From positions 310,001 through 374,000 of the forward strand of contig CAXUDB010000004.1 in the NCBI GenBank assembly GCA_964249755.1: DNA of 64,000 nt, written 5' to 3'. Each line of letters opens with the position of its first letter. Position 1 is the first letter of the stretch. Both the position numbers and the translations under genes were made by a program. Source of the DNA: Ilyomonas sp964249755 (GTDB lineage: Bacteria; Bacteroidota; Bacteroidia; Chitinophagales; Chitinophagaceae). The notes below the pieces were generated by a model. That model worked only from the letters and a program-made list of their open reading frames with translations, ran no database searches and was not told the DNA's origin. This document shows positions 9,039-18,099 of the stretch, in pieces.

Positions 9039-9211
9039 TAATTGAATCTTGTAATAGCTAATTGAGTTATTTATTTGCGCTTCACTTATTCAATTAATTA
9101 TTAGCAATTACCCATATCCCAATATCTTTTCCACCGTTTGTTTATAATATCATAATACCTGAAACATCTTCATGTTAAGATTCCTGCGTACTTTTCAGAA
9201 AAGTTTATTGT

Positions 9212-9685
9212 ATGAAATGGAGAAAATTCAATGGCGAGACCATTACGCTTCCCATTAAAGATGCGGTGGAAGACACCATTAAACGAGAAACAGAAAAAGG
9301 CATTAAGCTGAAAGTATGCATTGGTACAGACAGTCAGGTGAAGGGTGAGGAAACAGAATTTGCTACGGTGATTGTTTTTTTGCGCGAACATGCCGGTGGC
9401 TTCATGTACATTCACAACGACAAAACACGCCAGCAGTATCACATTAAGGAACGCATGCTGGTAGAAGTTGCCAAGAGCATCGAAATTGCGTATGAACTGT
9501 GCGACCTGTTTATTGAGTATGGTGTGGATATGGAAGTTCATGCCGACATCAACACCAACCCGCAATTCAAAAGCAACGATGCGCTGAAGGAAGCGATGGG
9601 CTACATCCTCGGTATGGGATTCGCCTTCAAAGCCAAGCCGGAAGCCTTTGCCAGCAGTTGCTGTGCCGATAAGATTGTAAATTAG
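9212..9685 (+). CDS. YkuK-family RNase H-like protein (DUF458)
   Basis: 157 residues. The pattern KVCIGTDSQVKG (first acidic residue of an RNase H-like fold), FATVIVFLRE, EVAKSIEIAYEL, VDMEVHADINTNPQFKSN (second acidic) and the C-terminal KPEAFASSCCADKI match the YkuK family, which is predicted to be a nuclease-like relative of RNase HII/Argonaute PIWI folds. Activity is unproven. Single gene, followed closely by the GH92 gene. Confidence 0.85.
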   Translation: MKWRKFNGETITLPIKDAVEDTIKRETEKGIKLKVCIGTDSQVKGEETEFATVIVFLREHAGGFMYIHNDKTRQQYHIKERMLVEVAKSIEIAYELCDLFIEYGVDMEVHADINTNPQFKSNDALKEAMGYILGMGFAFKAKPEAFASSCCADKIVN

Positions 9686-9829
9686 TTACAATCTTTTTTG
9701 TTTTATACACGTGCTTGTTCTGTTGAAAACAGGGCATCCTATCTTTTACTCTCCTATTTATTTCCCTTCTTATTCATTCGCTGTTTTACTTTAGCAAATT
9801 CAAGTAGTACTGCAAGTAAAAAGCGATAC

Positions 9830-12130
9830 ATGATCAGAACATTTCTCCTTCTATTTTTATCTGTTTGTGCAGTGAAGCATTGTGGTGCACAAACAGTATC
9901 AGAAGACTTAGTACAATATGTAAAACCCATCATCGGCACGCAGCGCATGGGTCATACCTATCCCGGCGCTACAGTGCCGTTTGGAACGGTGCAACTAAGC
10001 CCTGACACCGATACCATTCCGTATGAGATGAATGGTAAATACAATCCTGACGTATATAAATACTGCGCCGGTTATCAGTATGACGATAAAACGATTGTTG
10101 GCTTCAGCCACACACATTTCAGCGGAACCGGACATAGTGATCTGGGCGATTTTTTAATCATGCCAACAGTGGGTGCATTAAAGTTGAATCCGGGCACAGC
10201 GAGCCACCCGTTAAGTGGTTTTCGTTCTTCTTTTTCTCATGCTAACGAAACGGCAGAAGCAGATTATTACAAAGTAAAATTAGCCAGCTATAATATACTT
10301 GCTGAGTTGACAGCCACTACGCGCGTTGGCTTTCATCAATACACATTTCCGAAGAGCGATAGTGCGCATATCATCCTCGATCTCATGTACAACATTTACA
10401 ATTATGAGGACAAAAATGTATGGACCTATCTGCATGTTGTGAATGATACACTGGTTACAGGATATCGCCAGACATCGGGTTGGGGAAGAACGCGAACGAT
10501 TTATTTTGCCATGACTTTTTCAAAACCATTTACTGCGTATGGCAACCAGGATTTTTCGAAGAAAGAAGTTTATCGCGGCTTCTGGGGCAAATGGGATCAA
10601 AGTCACAACTTTCCTGAAATTGCGGCGCGACAACTGCGTGCTTATTTCGATTTCAAAACAGAAGAAGGCGAGAAGATAAAACTCAAATTCGCCTTATCGC
10701 CGGTGAGCCTGGAGAATGCCTTAAACAATCTTCGCACTGAAACGCCAACTTGGAACTTTGAGTCGGTAAAGCAACAGGGGCAAGCGTTGTGGCAAAATGA
10801 ATTAAGCAAGATTGCTATCACAACAAACAGTCTGGCAGAAAAGCAAAACTTTTATACATCCATGTATCATGCCTTCATCGGCACTACGATTTACATGGAT
10901 AATGACAGCACTTACATGGGATTGGATAAGAACATTCACACCGCAAAAGGTTTTACCAACTATACTACATTTTCGTTGTGGGATACTTATCGTGCGTTGC
11001 ATCCGTTGTTCAACATCATTCAGCCCAAACGTAACAGCGATATGGTGCAAAGTATGTTGGCGCATTACGATCAAAGCCCCGAACACATGTTGCCGGTATG
11101 GAGCAACTCGGGCAATGAGAACTGGTGTATGACGGGTTATCACTCTGTTCCTGTGGTGTGTGACGCTATTGTAAAAAACAATGCGCCATTCGACCAGAAT
11201 AAAGCGTTGGATGCGTGCATCGCTACCAGCAATCATCGCAGCTATGAAGGCATTGGTTGGTACATAGACAGTGGCTACGTGCCGGAAGACAAGAGTGGCT
11301 CTTCGGTATCTAAAACATTAGAGTATGCGTTTGATAATTGGTGTATTGCGCAAGCTGCAAAGAAGCTAAACCGTAATGATGTGTATGATGAATATAGTAA
11401 GCGCGCCAATAATTATAAGAATGTATGGGATGCTTCTATAGGCTTTATGCGACCCAAGCTTAGCGATGGAACATTCAGGAAAAACTTCGATCCGTTACGC
11501 ACCATTGATGAAGGTTTCATAGAAGGCAACGCGTGGAATTACAGCTTATATGTGCCACAAGCACCCGATACTTTAATTGCCATGATGGGAGGTAAACAAA
11601 AATTTGTGAAGCATCTGGACTCTTTGTTTACAATGGAATTACCCGATAAATACTTTGCAGAAACAGAAGATATTACGCGCGATGGCATCATTGGTAATTA
11701 TGTGCATGGCAACGAGCCTTCGCATCATGTGGCTTACTTATACAATTTCACCAACGAGCCTTGGAAGACACAACAACGCATTCGGCAGATATTGCCCATG
11801 CAATACAAGAACACGCCCGATGGGTTGGGTGGTAATGATGATGCGGGGCAAATGAGTGCCTGGTATATTTTCAGCACGCTGGGCTTTTATCCCATAGCAC
11901 CGGCATCCAATCAATATTGGTTAGGAAGCCCTGCTATTGATGCGGCTACGTTGCGTTTGGAAAATGGCAAAATCTTCAAAATAAAAGCCATCAACCAAAG
12001 CGATAAGAATGTTTATGTGCAAAAGGTATTGCTGAATGGCAAGCCATTGAATAGAAGATACATTACGCACGAAGAAATCATGAACGGCGGTGAACTTGTT
12101 TTTTATATGGGTGACAAGCACAGCAAGTGA
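9830..12130 (+). CDS. Secreted GH92-family alpha-mannosidase
   Basis: Predicted calcium-dependent exo-acting alpha-mannosidase that trims N-glycans or fungal mannan. A signal peptide (MIRTFLLLFLSVCAVKHCGAQ) leads into the N-terminal beta-sandwich (VKPIIGTQRMGHTYPGATVPFG, VGFSHTHFSGTG) and an (alpha/alpha)6 domain with FSLWDTYRALHPL, VHGNEPSHHVAYLYNF and GLGGNDDAGQMSAWYIFS, all hallmark GH92 motifs. About 766 residues, normal length. Start placed at 9830 for the signal peptide. No SusC/SusD pair is adjacent, so it is not part of a canonical PUL here. Confidence 0.95.
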   Translation: MIRTFLLLFLSVCAVKHCGAQTVSEDLVQYVKPIIGTQRMGHTYPGATVPFGTVQLSPDTDTIPYEMNGKYNPDVYKYCAGYQYDDKTIVGFSHTHFSGTGHSDLGDFLIMPTVGALKLNPGTASHPLSGFRSSFSHANETAEADYYKVKLASYNILAELTATTRVGFHQYTFPKSDSAHIILDLMYNIYNYEDKNVWTYLHVVNDTLVTGYRQTSGWGRTRTIYFAMTFSKPFTAYGNQDFSKKEVYRGFWGKWDQSHNFPEIAARQLRAYFDFKTEEGEKIKLKFALSPVSLENALNNLRTETPTWNFESVKQQGQALWQNELSKIAITTNSLAEKQNFYTSMYHAFIGTTIYMDNDSTYMGLDKNIHTAKGFTNYTTFSLWDTYRALHPLFNIIQPKRNSDMVQSMLAHYDQSPEHMLPVWSNSGNENWCMTGYHSVPVVCDAIVKNNAPFDQNKALDACIATSNHRSYEGIGWYIDSGYVPEDKSGSSVSKTLEYAFDNWCIAQAAKKLNRNDVYDEYSKRANNYKNVWDASIGFMRPKLSDGTFRKNFDPLRTIDEGFIEGNAWNYSLYVPQAPDTLIAMMGGKQKFVKHLDSLFTMELPDKYFAETEDITRDGIIGNYVHGNEPSHHVAYLYNFTNEPWKTQQRIRQILPMQYKNTPDGLGGNDDAGQMSAWYIFSTLGFYPIAPASNQYWLGSPAIDAATLRLENGKIFKIKAINQSDKNVYVQKVLLNGKPLNRRYITHEEIMNGGELVFYMGDKHSK

Positions 12131-12217
12131 TTTATTTGACCATTAATGCGCTTGATGTAACACTCATTGTGTTCTTTGTAAATCTAAACGTATGGGTGAG
12201 ATAGCTTTTAAAAATCA

Positions 12218-13165
12218 TTATAAATTTTTTAGCTTCTCCCACATTTCCGGTATGCGCTTTATCCATACAATCTCTTTCATCTTTACAACTGCATCATCTG
12301 CCGGCGATCCAAAATAAGTTTTGCCACCTTGCAGCGAAGAAGGTACGCCGCTTTGTGCATATACCGTTGCATTCGCACCGATGGTTAATGTCTTGCTTAC
12401 GCCAACCTGTCCCCATAGCGTAACACCATCTTCTATGTTCACTGCACCAGCAATACCTACCTGTGCAGCAAACAAACAGTTTCTACCAATGTTACTATCA
12501 TGGCCGATGTGTACTAAGTTATCTATTTTCGTTCCTCTGCCGATTCGGGTAGATGCAGTAACGCCCCTGTCGATTGTGCAACCCGCGCCAATTTCCACAT
12601 CATCTTCTATCACCACATTACCACAGCTTTGCATGCGCTTGTACCAAACATCGCGGTTCTTTTTGGTATTGTAATAAAAGGCATCGCTGCCGATAACAGA
12701 ACCCGCTTGTATCACCACATTATCACCAATTTCAGTGTAATCGTTGATGGTAACATTCGCATGAACAACACAGTTCTTTCCAATCGTTACATCCTTACCG
12801 ATAAACACATTCGGCATTACAATGGTTCCCTCTCCAATGGTTGCAGAATCACTGATCAATTTTGTTGTTGGTGTAAACGGACGAAAGTGCTTGACGATGG
12901 TCAAGTAAGCTTCAAAAGGCTGCTCTACATGGAGCAATGTTTTGCTTTTGGGGAGTTGTACATCTTTTGTGTTAATGATGATATGTGTAGCCTCACTTTT
13001 TAAGCAGGCATCATAATATTTCGGATGATCAACAAACACTACATCACCTTTTTCAACTTTGTGTATTTCGTTAATACCAGTAGCTTGTGCCGTTGCTTCG
13101 CCAACTACTTCTGCGCCTATCAAATCGGCAAGCCATTGTATCGTTACCGGTGCAGGAAATTTCAT
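12218..13165 (-). CDS. lpxD: UDP-3-O-acylglucosamine N-acyltransferase (LpxD-like)
   Basis: Third step of lipid A synthesis. The N-terminal LpxD substrate-binding domain (IQWLADLIGAEVVGE, GDVVFVDHPKY) is followed by left-handed beta-helix hexapeptide repeats (IGKDVTIGKN, VVIQAGSVIGSDAFYY, IEDDVEIGAGCTIDRG, IDNLVHIGHDSNIGRN). The HxGHD segment contains the catalytic His. 315 residues, slightly shorter than E. coli LpxD (341), and many Bacteroidota carry a second such copy, so this may be a paralogue. Confidence 0.88.
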   Translation of the reverse strand: MKFPAPVTIQWLADLIGAEVVGEATAQATGINEIHKVEKGDVVFVDHPKYYDACLKSEATHIIINTKDVQLPKSKTLLHVEQPFEAYLTIVKHFRPFTPTTKLISDSATIGEGTIVMPNVFIGKDVTIGKNCVVHANVTINDYTEIGDNVVIQAGSVIGSDAFYYNTKKNRDVWYKRMQSCGNVVIEDDVEIGAGCTIDRGVTASTRIGRGTKIDNLVHIGHDSNIGRNCLFAAQVGIAGAVNIEDGVTLWGQVGVSKTLTIGANATVYAQSGVPSSLQGGKTYFGSPADDAVVKMKEIVWIKRIPEMWEKLKNL

Positions 13166-13278
13166 TATTCTTGTTTTGCTTTCATCAAAGATAGCAGTGG
13201 CAAATATGAATGGTTTGATAAAAATTTTTCTTGCAATGAACTTAAAGTTTATCGCCTGCTACTCATTCCAGAAGAAAT

Positions 13279-13325
13279 AATGATGAGCTGAAAGCCTTTG
13301 CAGCAAAGGCTTTCAGCTCATCATT
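13279..13325. repeat. 22-bp perfect inverted repeat with a 3-base loop
   Basis: Positions 13279-13300 pair perfectly with 13304-13325. There is no T-run on either side, so it is a poor classical terminator; it may still terminate or act as an RNA 3'-end protector between lpxD and rluE. Confidence 0.8.
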
Positions 13326-13426
13326 AGAAGTATAAAAGAAGAAGATCATACTGTTGTTTAAACGAAGCAGCTTATATAATCCACATCATCCTGTATGTTT
13401 TGTGTATAAAAAAGGTACAAATTTTT

Positions 13427-13457
13427 TTTGCATTGGTAAAAACTCTTTTTAATATTG
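13427..13457 (+). promoter_or_regulatory. Bacteroidota-type promoter of the rluE leader
   Basis: TTTG at 13427-13430 and TAATATTG at 13450-13457 are separated by 19 bases and fit the -33 TTTG / -7 TAnnTTTG consensus of this phylum with one mismatch. Transcription would start just before the structured leader beginning near 13459. Confidence 0.6.
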
Positions 13458-13458
13458 T

Positions 13459-13535
13459 GATGGGAATTGCATTCCCGGTACTTACTAACCCATCTACATA
13501 GCGAATCCCGCAACTAAATGCGGGATTTTTTATTT
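13459..13535 (+). promoter_or_regulatory. Structured leader with intrinsic terminator directly before rluE
   Basis: Two alternative early hairpins share the same GGG: 13459-13464 can pair with 13489-13494, or 13462-13467 can pair with 13471-13476. They are followed by a 9-bp terminator stem (13504-13512 with 13519-13527) and a T-rich tail that ends one base before the ATG of rluE at 13537. This is the layout of a transcription attenuator, or of a short terminated RNA whose readthrough expresses rluE. No known riboswitch class was recognised. Confidence 0.6.
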
Positions 13536-13536
13536 C

Positions 13537-14127
13537 ATGAACCGCTACTTCATTATCTATAAACCATACTCTGTGCTGTCTCAGTTCACTTCTGATGAAA
13601 GACAACAAAACTTGTCTCATTTCTTTTCGGTTGCCAAAGATGTATATGCCGTTGGCAGGTTGGATTATGACAGTGAAGGCTTGCTGATTTTGACGAACGA
13701 TAAAGCATTCAATCATCGCTTATTGAATCCGAAGTTTGAACATGAAAAAGAGTATTGGGTGCAGGTAGAGGGTGCGATAACCGGTGATGCTTTGCTTCAA
13801 TTGCAAATGGGTGTTGACATCAATATAGACGGCAAGCTATATCGCACCAAACCATGCGAAGCTTTGCGTTTGCCTGATGATGTAACCGTTCCGCCACGCA
13901 ATCCGCCGATACGTTTTCGTAAAGAAATTCCAACATCGTGGATAAGCATAATTTTAACTGAAGGAAAGAACCGGCAGGTAAGAAAAATGACAGCCAAAGC
14001 AGGCTATCCAACTTTGCGCTTGATAAGGCAACGCATTGTAAACATCGAACTCGGAAATATGCAGCCGGGAGAGATGATAGAACTAAGTAAGAAGGCGGTT
14101 TATAAAAAGTTAGGCTTAACAGAGTAG
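13537..14127 (+). CDS. rluE: rRNA pseudouridine synthase, RluE-like (RsuA family)
   Basis: Isomerises a uridine in 23S rRNA; the RluE subgroup modifies U2457. The 196-residue catalytic-domain-only protein (no S4 domain) starts with FIIYKPYSVLSQF and carries the catalytic GRLDYDSEGLLILTND motif (Asp nucleophile), EKEYWVQVEG, and the C-terminal ILTEGKNRQVRKMTAKAGYPTLRLIR. Assignment to RluE rather than RluF/RsuA rests on the short form. The start codon lies immediately after a terminator-like leader. Confidence 0.9.
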   Translation: MNRYFIIYKPYSVLSQFTSDERQQNLSHFFSVAKDVYAVGRLDYDSEGLLILTNDKAFNHRLLNPKFEHEKEYWVQVEGAITGDALLQLQMGVDINIDGKLYRTKPCEALRLPDDVTVPPRNPPIRFRKEIPTSWISIILTEGKNRQVRKMTAKAGYPTLRLIRQRIVNIELGNMQPGEMIELSKKAVYKKLGLTE

Positions 14128-14162
14128 ATTGAATATTGTTTTGTGTAAAGGACTTTACTACC

Positions 14163-14681
14163 TTACTCCTTCTTCATAAAGCTTTGTGTTCTTATGTCTT
14201 TGCGGTTAACAGCCTGCACGGCTTCATCCCGCTTCACTTTCTCCCAGTATTTCTTTGCCACGAATAAAAAACCGAAGCTTTCACCATCTTCTTTACCCAA
14301 ATGCTTATGGTGCATTTTGTGTGCCCAGCGAATCACTCTTACATACCGCTTGTTGCTGTGCGTAAACCATTTAAAACGCTGATGAATGATAACGTCGTGC
14401 ACTAAAAAATAAGCCAGTCCATACAACGCCAGACCTGCACCAATGCAAACCGCCCAATAGGCTTCGTGCTGAATACCAAGCATGATGCAAAGCCAGCTTG
14501 GGATAGCGAAAATGAAAAAGAACCAATCGTTTTTCTCAAAGAAACCGGGATACTTTTTATGATGGTCTTCGTGCAGATACCACAGAAAGCCATGCATCAC
14601 ATACCTGTGAATAAGCCATGTGGCGCCTTCCATCACGAAGAAGGTGAGCAGCGTGAGAAAAATATAGAACAGCCATATCAT
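14163..14681 (-). CDS. crtZ: Beta-carotene hydroxylase CrtZ-like
   Basis: Membrane di-iron hydroxylase that adds a 3-hydroxyl to a beta-ionone ring. The histidine boxes are visible: HRYVMH, HEDHHKK, HDVIIHQR and HKMHHKH, between hydrophobic segments. 172 residues, normal. It overlaps cruF upstream by 4 bases. In the context of cruF and crtD it would hydroxylate the cyclised end of a monocyclic carotenoid. Confidence 0.92.
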   Translation of the reverse strand: MIWLFYIFLTLLTFFVMEGATWLIHRYVMHGFLWYLHEDHHKKYPGFFEKNDWFFFIFAIPSWLCIMLGIQHEAYWAVCIGAGLALYGLAYFLVHDVIIHQRFKWFTHSNKRYVRVIRWAHKMHHKHLGKEDGESFGFLFVAKKYWEKVKRDEAVQAVNRKDIRTQSFMKKE

Positions 14682-15373
14682 AAGAACACTCTTAGCAGTA
14701 AAAAGAACAATACCTGTACAATGAACAAATGTACTGCCAACCGGTTGTTTTTATCGAACGGCAGCCACCGGAAAACTGTTAATAATAACGCTGAAATAAG
14801 GAACCAGCATACATAGTTGTAAAATGGAATACTGCCATCGCCCAGCCATTGCCAGAAGCGAAGTTTCACGGCCACCGGTTCGATGATAAAATCAAACAAC
14901 GTGGCGAGTAAAGCGCCGTCAACAATAAAAGAAAGAAATTGTACCGCCGGCGCTACCTGCGCATTTGCAACTGCCAGTTTTCGGTTCGACCAGCTATATA
15001 GCTTGTTTGATATAACGCCGGTGCAGTATATAGTGATAAACCAATTAACACCGATCAGTAGCGGCACGCCATGATGCTGTATTCCCAACACCTCCCCATA
15101 TTGATATTGACCAAATAACAACCCTGAATTAACACCAATCAATTCCACCGCAAAGCCAACGAGATAAGCAATAAGAACAAAGAGAAAGAAAGCCCTGTTT
15201 TTTTGTCTTTGTGTGAGGAGAAGTAAGATGGCCATGATTGCTAAATTCAACGGCGTATTTTGTATAAACCAATCTCTGTATGGCGAAAACAAAATACCGA
15301 TAGCGCCGCATATATGAAACAGCAACACAACAAACAAAGCAGCGTTTTGCAAAAGGGAATGTTTAATGCGCAT
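14678..15373 (-). CDS. cruF: Carotenoid 1,2-hydratase CruF-like (DUF422 family)
   Basis: A 231-residue polytopic membrane protein with the CruF/DUF422 pattern: YLVGFAVELIGVNSGLLFGQYQYG, GVPLLIGVNWFITIYC and ATLFDFIIEPVAVKL. CruF adds water to the psi end group of a carotene, giving a 1'-hydroxyl. It lies between crtD and crtZ, overlapping both, so the three are one operon. The older label for this family, lycopene cyclase-like, is less likely given the crtD neighbour. Confidence 0.85.
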   Translation of the reverse strand: MRIKHSLLQNAALFVVLLFHICGAIGILFSPYRDWFIQNTPLNLAIMAILLLLTQRQKNRAFFLFVLIAYLVGFAVELIGVNSGLLFGQYQYGEVLGIQHHGVPLLIGVNWFITIYCTGVISNKLYSWSNRKLAVANAQVAPAVQFLSFIVDGALLATLFDFIIEPVAVKLRFWQWLGDGSIPFYNYVCWFLISALLLTVFRWLPFDKNNRLAVHLFIVQVLFFLLLRVFL

Positions 15374-16865
15374 GTTCCCATTTTTGTTTGTCTTCCCTTA
15401 CCATTTCGCTCATGATTTTTGCACTTTGCAAACACAGCGGAATGCCGCCACCGGGATGTACGCTGCCCCCCACGAAATACAGTCTGCGCACCGCTTTGCT
15501 AAAGTTAGGATGCCGGAGGAACGCAGCTGTTTTACTATTTGAGCTGGTGCCATACAAAGAGCCGGTGTAGGATGATGTATTACTCTCAATTTTCACCGGG
15601 TCGAGCACCGCTTCTGTTTCTATTAAAGGTTCAATATCGGTGTGCAGCAAACGGTTGAGTTTGCTGACAATGTTCTTCTTTAATTTCTCCTGCCATTGCT
15701 GTGTATATTGACCCTTATTGGCCGGCGCATTCACCATCACGAACCAGTTCTCTTTGCCGTGTGGCGCCTGTATGCCCGGTTCGCATTTGCTGGTGATATT
15801 AATGTACACTGTGGGGTCGTGATATAAAGTTTTGGTGTTAAAAATGGCGTTGAATTCTTCCTTATAATTATTGCTGAAAAAGATATTATGCAGCTCTAAC
15901 TGCGGAAAGATGTTGTTAATGCCCCAGTAAAAAATAAACGCGCTGCTGCTTCGTTCCTGCTTCAATATCTTCTTTGCCTGGTAATCATCGTTCAGTAAAT
16001 GTTTGTAAGTAAAATACACATCCATATTACTAATCACAACATCTGCAAAATCGTTCTCTCCATTCACGACAACGCCTTTAGCTTCGCCGTTCGGCGCGAT
16101 GATGCGTTGCACCGGCGTGTTGAAGTAAAACCGGACGCCTTTTTTTACTGCCAGTTGATACAAAGCATCCACAATGCTAATCATACCGCCTTTAGGATAA
16201 TACACACCTTCGTTATATTCCAGATGCGGTATTACGCTCAGCATGCCCGGTGCTTTGTAAGGATTGCTGCCATTGTAAGTGGCGTAGCGATTGAACAATT
16301 GCACCGTGTGTGAATGGGCAAAGCTATTGCGGTTTATATTGTTGAAGGTAGAAAACAAATAACGCGGCGCCGTATGTAGTATGGCTTTGGCGATAGGTGC
16401 TCTAAATAATGTACTCCGTTTATGCAGCGAATAATTTAAGAAAATACTGCCGGTTGTTTCATATAGGTTTTTGGAACGGTTGATATATTGTATAACCTCG
16501 TCTTCTTTTTCTCCCAGCTTTTCGGCAAGCTCCCTCGCTAACTGTTCTGCATTGGCAAAGCCATTGATGACAGCGCCATCCTCATAAAAATATTTACAAG
16601 CAATAGGCACAGGCTGATACTGGAAATATGCCTCTATCGGCTCATTTGCCAAACGAAACAAGGCTTCGATATTTTGCGGCTGCGTGAACAAACTTGGACC
16701 GCCATCAAAGCAATATCCTTTCCCGGTAAAGAAAGAAACTTTGCCACCGGCGCGTTCGTTCTTTTCAAACACAGTAACAGAAAAGCCCTGCGCTGCCAGC
16801 CTGATAGCACTTGCCAGACCTGCAATACCTGCACCAATAACAACTGCTCTAAGCTGATGTGACAT
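15363..16865 (-). CDS. crtD: Phytoene desaturase-family carotenoid desaturase, probably CrtD
   Basis: FAD-dependent desaturase. N-terminal dinucleotide fold (VVIGAGIAGLASAIRLAAQG), AGGKVSFFTGKGYCFDGGPSLF, and the C-terminal family signature LYFVGGSVHPGGGIPLCLQSAKI. 500 residues. CrtI (phytoene desaturase) and CrtD (3',4'-desaturase of 1'-hydroxy carotenoids) are hard to separate by eye; the direct linkage to cruF argues for CrtD, since CrtD acts on the CruF product. No phytoene synthase is in the window. Confidence 0.85.
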   Translation of the reverse strand: MSHQLRAVVIGAGIAGLASAIRLAAQGFSVTVFEKNERAGGKVSFFTGKGYCFDGGPSLFTQPQNIEALFRLANEPIEAYFQYQPVPIACKYFYEDGAVINGFANAEQLARELAEKLGEKEDEVIQYINRSKNLYETTGSIFLNYSLHKRSTLFRAPIAKAILHTAPRYLFSTFNNINRNSFAHSHTVQLFNRYATYNGSNPYKAPGMLSVIPHLEYNEGVYYPKGGMISIVDALYQLAVKKGVRFYFNTPVQRIIAPNGEAKGVVVNGENDFADVVISNMDVYFTYKHLLNDDYQAKKILKQERSSSAFIFYWGINNIFPQLELHNIFFSNNYKEEFNAIFNTKTLYHDPTVYINITSKCEPGIQAPHGKENWFVMVNAPANKGQYTQQWQEKLKKNIVSKLNRLLHTDIEPLIETEAVLDPVKIESNTSSYTGSLYGTSSNSKTAAFLRHPNFSKAVRRLYFVGGSVHPGGGIPLCLQSAKIMSEMVREDKQKWEHAH

Positions 16866-17013
16866 GATATAATTGCAAAGATGTTGAAAGATAACGTGCG
16901 ATAATTCAAGTAAACCGGCGTATATCCTAAATGTTTTTTAAAGGCATGAAATCCAATCGCTGTATCTTATTCCCTTACTTTGTTTCAGCATAGTATTTCT
17001 ATAAGCCAACTGC

Positions 17014-18000
17014 ATGAGTATTTATCGCCGCTTCTTTGTTGCTTTTAGTGTTCTCTTTATTTGCAGCAGCCAACCTCTGTTTGCGCAATTATCTTATGAC
17101 TGGTTTAAAGGTTCGTGGATGTATTATGGCCTGAGCCCTGACAAAATAAAAAAGGAAAAAGTTGAAAGTGAGTTAATGATTGATACCGTAACCGGTAATC
17201 GCTTTATCGCTGTGCAAAAAATGCGGTGTGTAAGCGATACACTTGCACAAATGAAACTCAATGCCAGCGGTTATTTCACCAATGGCGAAATTCATTATAA
17301 AAGAGAAAAGGAAATTTATCGCAAAGAACCAAAAGAGGGGCTACTGTGGGATGCTTATGCAGATTATCAAACAGACACGGCTTACTTTTCTATCCGCGAT
17401 GAAAAGCTAATTCTTCACATCCGGGTTAAGAGTCTGCACCCGGATGGTGTAAAAGAATTTGCCTACTACCGCGATCTGGTTCGTATTCCTTTTTCGCTGC
17501 GCTGGCAACTGAAAAAGCGTTATGGCACTCCGCAACTGATAGACGATTCTGTTCCGGTAGTGAACAGCAACTCTACCCCGGATACAGCAAGCTGGAGCGA
17601 AGTGCTGCCACCCGAAATCATCAACCGGAAAACCACGCTGGTAAAAACGCTCGATGTTACCTCGCCGGACATACAAGTAGTGTTTTTAGACGATGCCGAA
17701 ATTGATGGCGATATTATTTCCCTGTATCATAACAACGAACTGGTGCTAAACCATAAAACCATTGGTAAAGAAATGGTGAAATATGTGCTGAAAGCTGATG
17801 CTGAACATGCGCATCATGAGTTTATTTTAATAGCGGAAAACTTAGGCAGTATTCCGCCAAATACAGCCCTGGTGCGCATCCGATCTGGCGAAACGAAATA
17901 TGAATTCATTGTTCATTCCGATCTGCACGAGAATATAAAATTTATTATCAATTATGTGGGTGATAAAAAGATTGATGTGGTAGCGCCAAAAAATAATTAA
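17014..18000 (+). CDS. Secreted hypothetical protein, 328 aa
   Basis: Signal peptide (residues 1-25, cleavage after PLFAQ). The first half resembles a small beta-rich domain (WFKGSWMYYGLSPDKIKKEKVESELMI). The second half (about residues 215-320, LDVTSPDIQVVFLDDAEIDGDIISLYHNNELVLNHKTIG) is a beta-sandwich-like module seen at the C terminus of many Bacteroidota exported proteins. Function not recognised. It stands alone between crtD (divergent) and the threonine aldolase gene. Confidence 0.75.
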   Translation: MSIYRRFFVAFSVLFICSSQPLFAQLSYDWFKGSWMYYGLSPDKIKKEKVESELMIDTVTGNRFIAVQKMRCVSDTLAQMKLNASGYFTNGEIHYKREKEIYRKEPKEGLLWDAYADYQTDTAYFSIRDEKLILHIRVKSLHPDGVKEFAYYRDLVRIPFSLRWQLKKRYGTPQLIDDSVPVVNSNSTPDTASWSEVLPPEIINRKTTLVKTLDVTSPDIQVVFLDDAEIDGDIISLYHNNELVLNHKTIGKEMVKYVLKADAEHAHHEFILIAENLGSIPPNTALVRIRSGETKYEFIVHSDLHENIKFIINYVGDKKIDVVAPKNN

Positions 18001-18099
18001 TTTATTTTGATAAGACTGTTGCTGCATTATTCTGTCTCTGCACAATAGAGAGTTAAATGGCGTTTCACCCTTTACTTTTGCGCAGCAATCGTTTTATCT

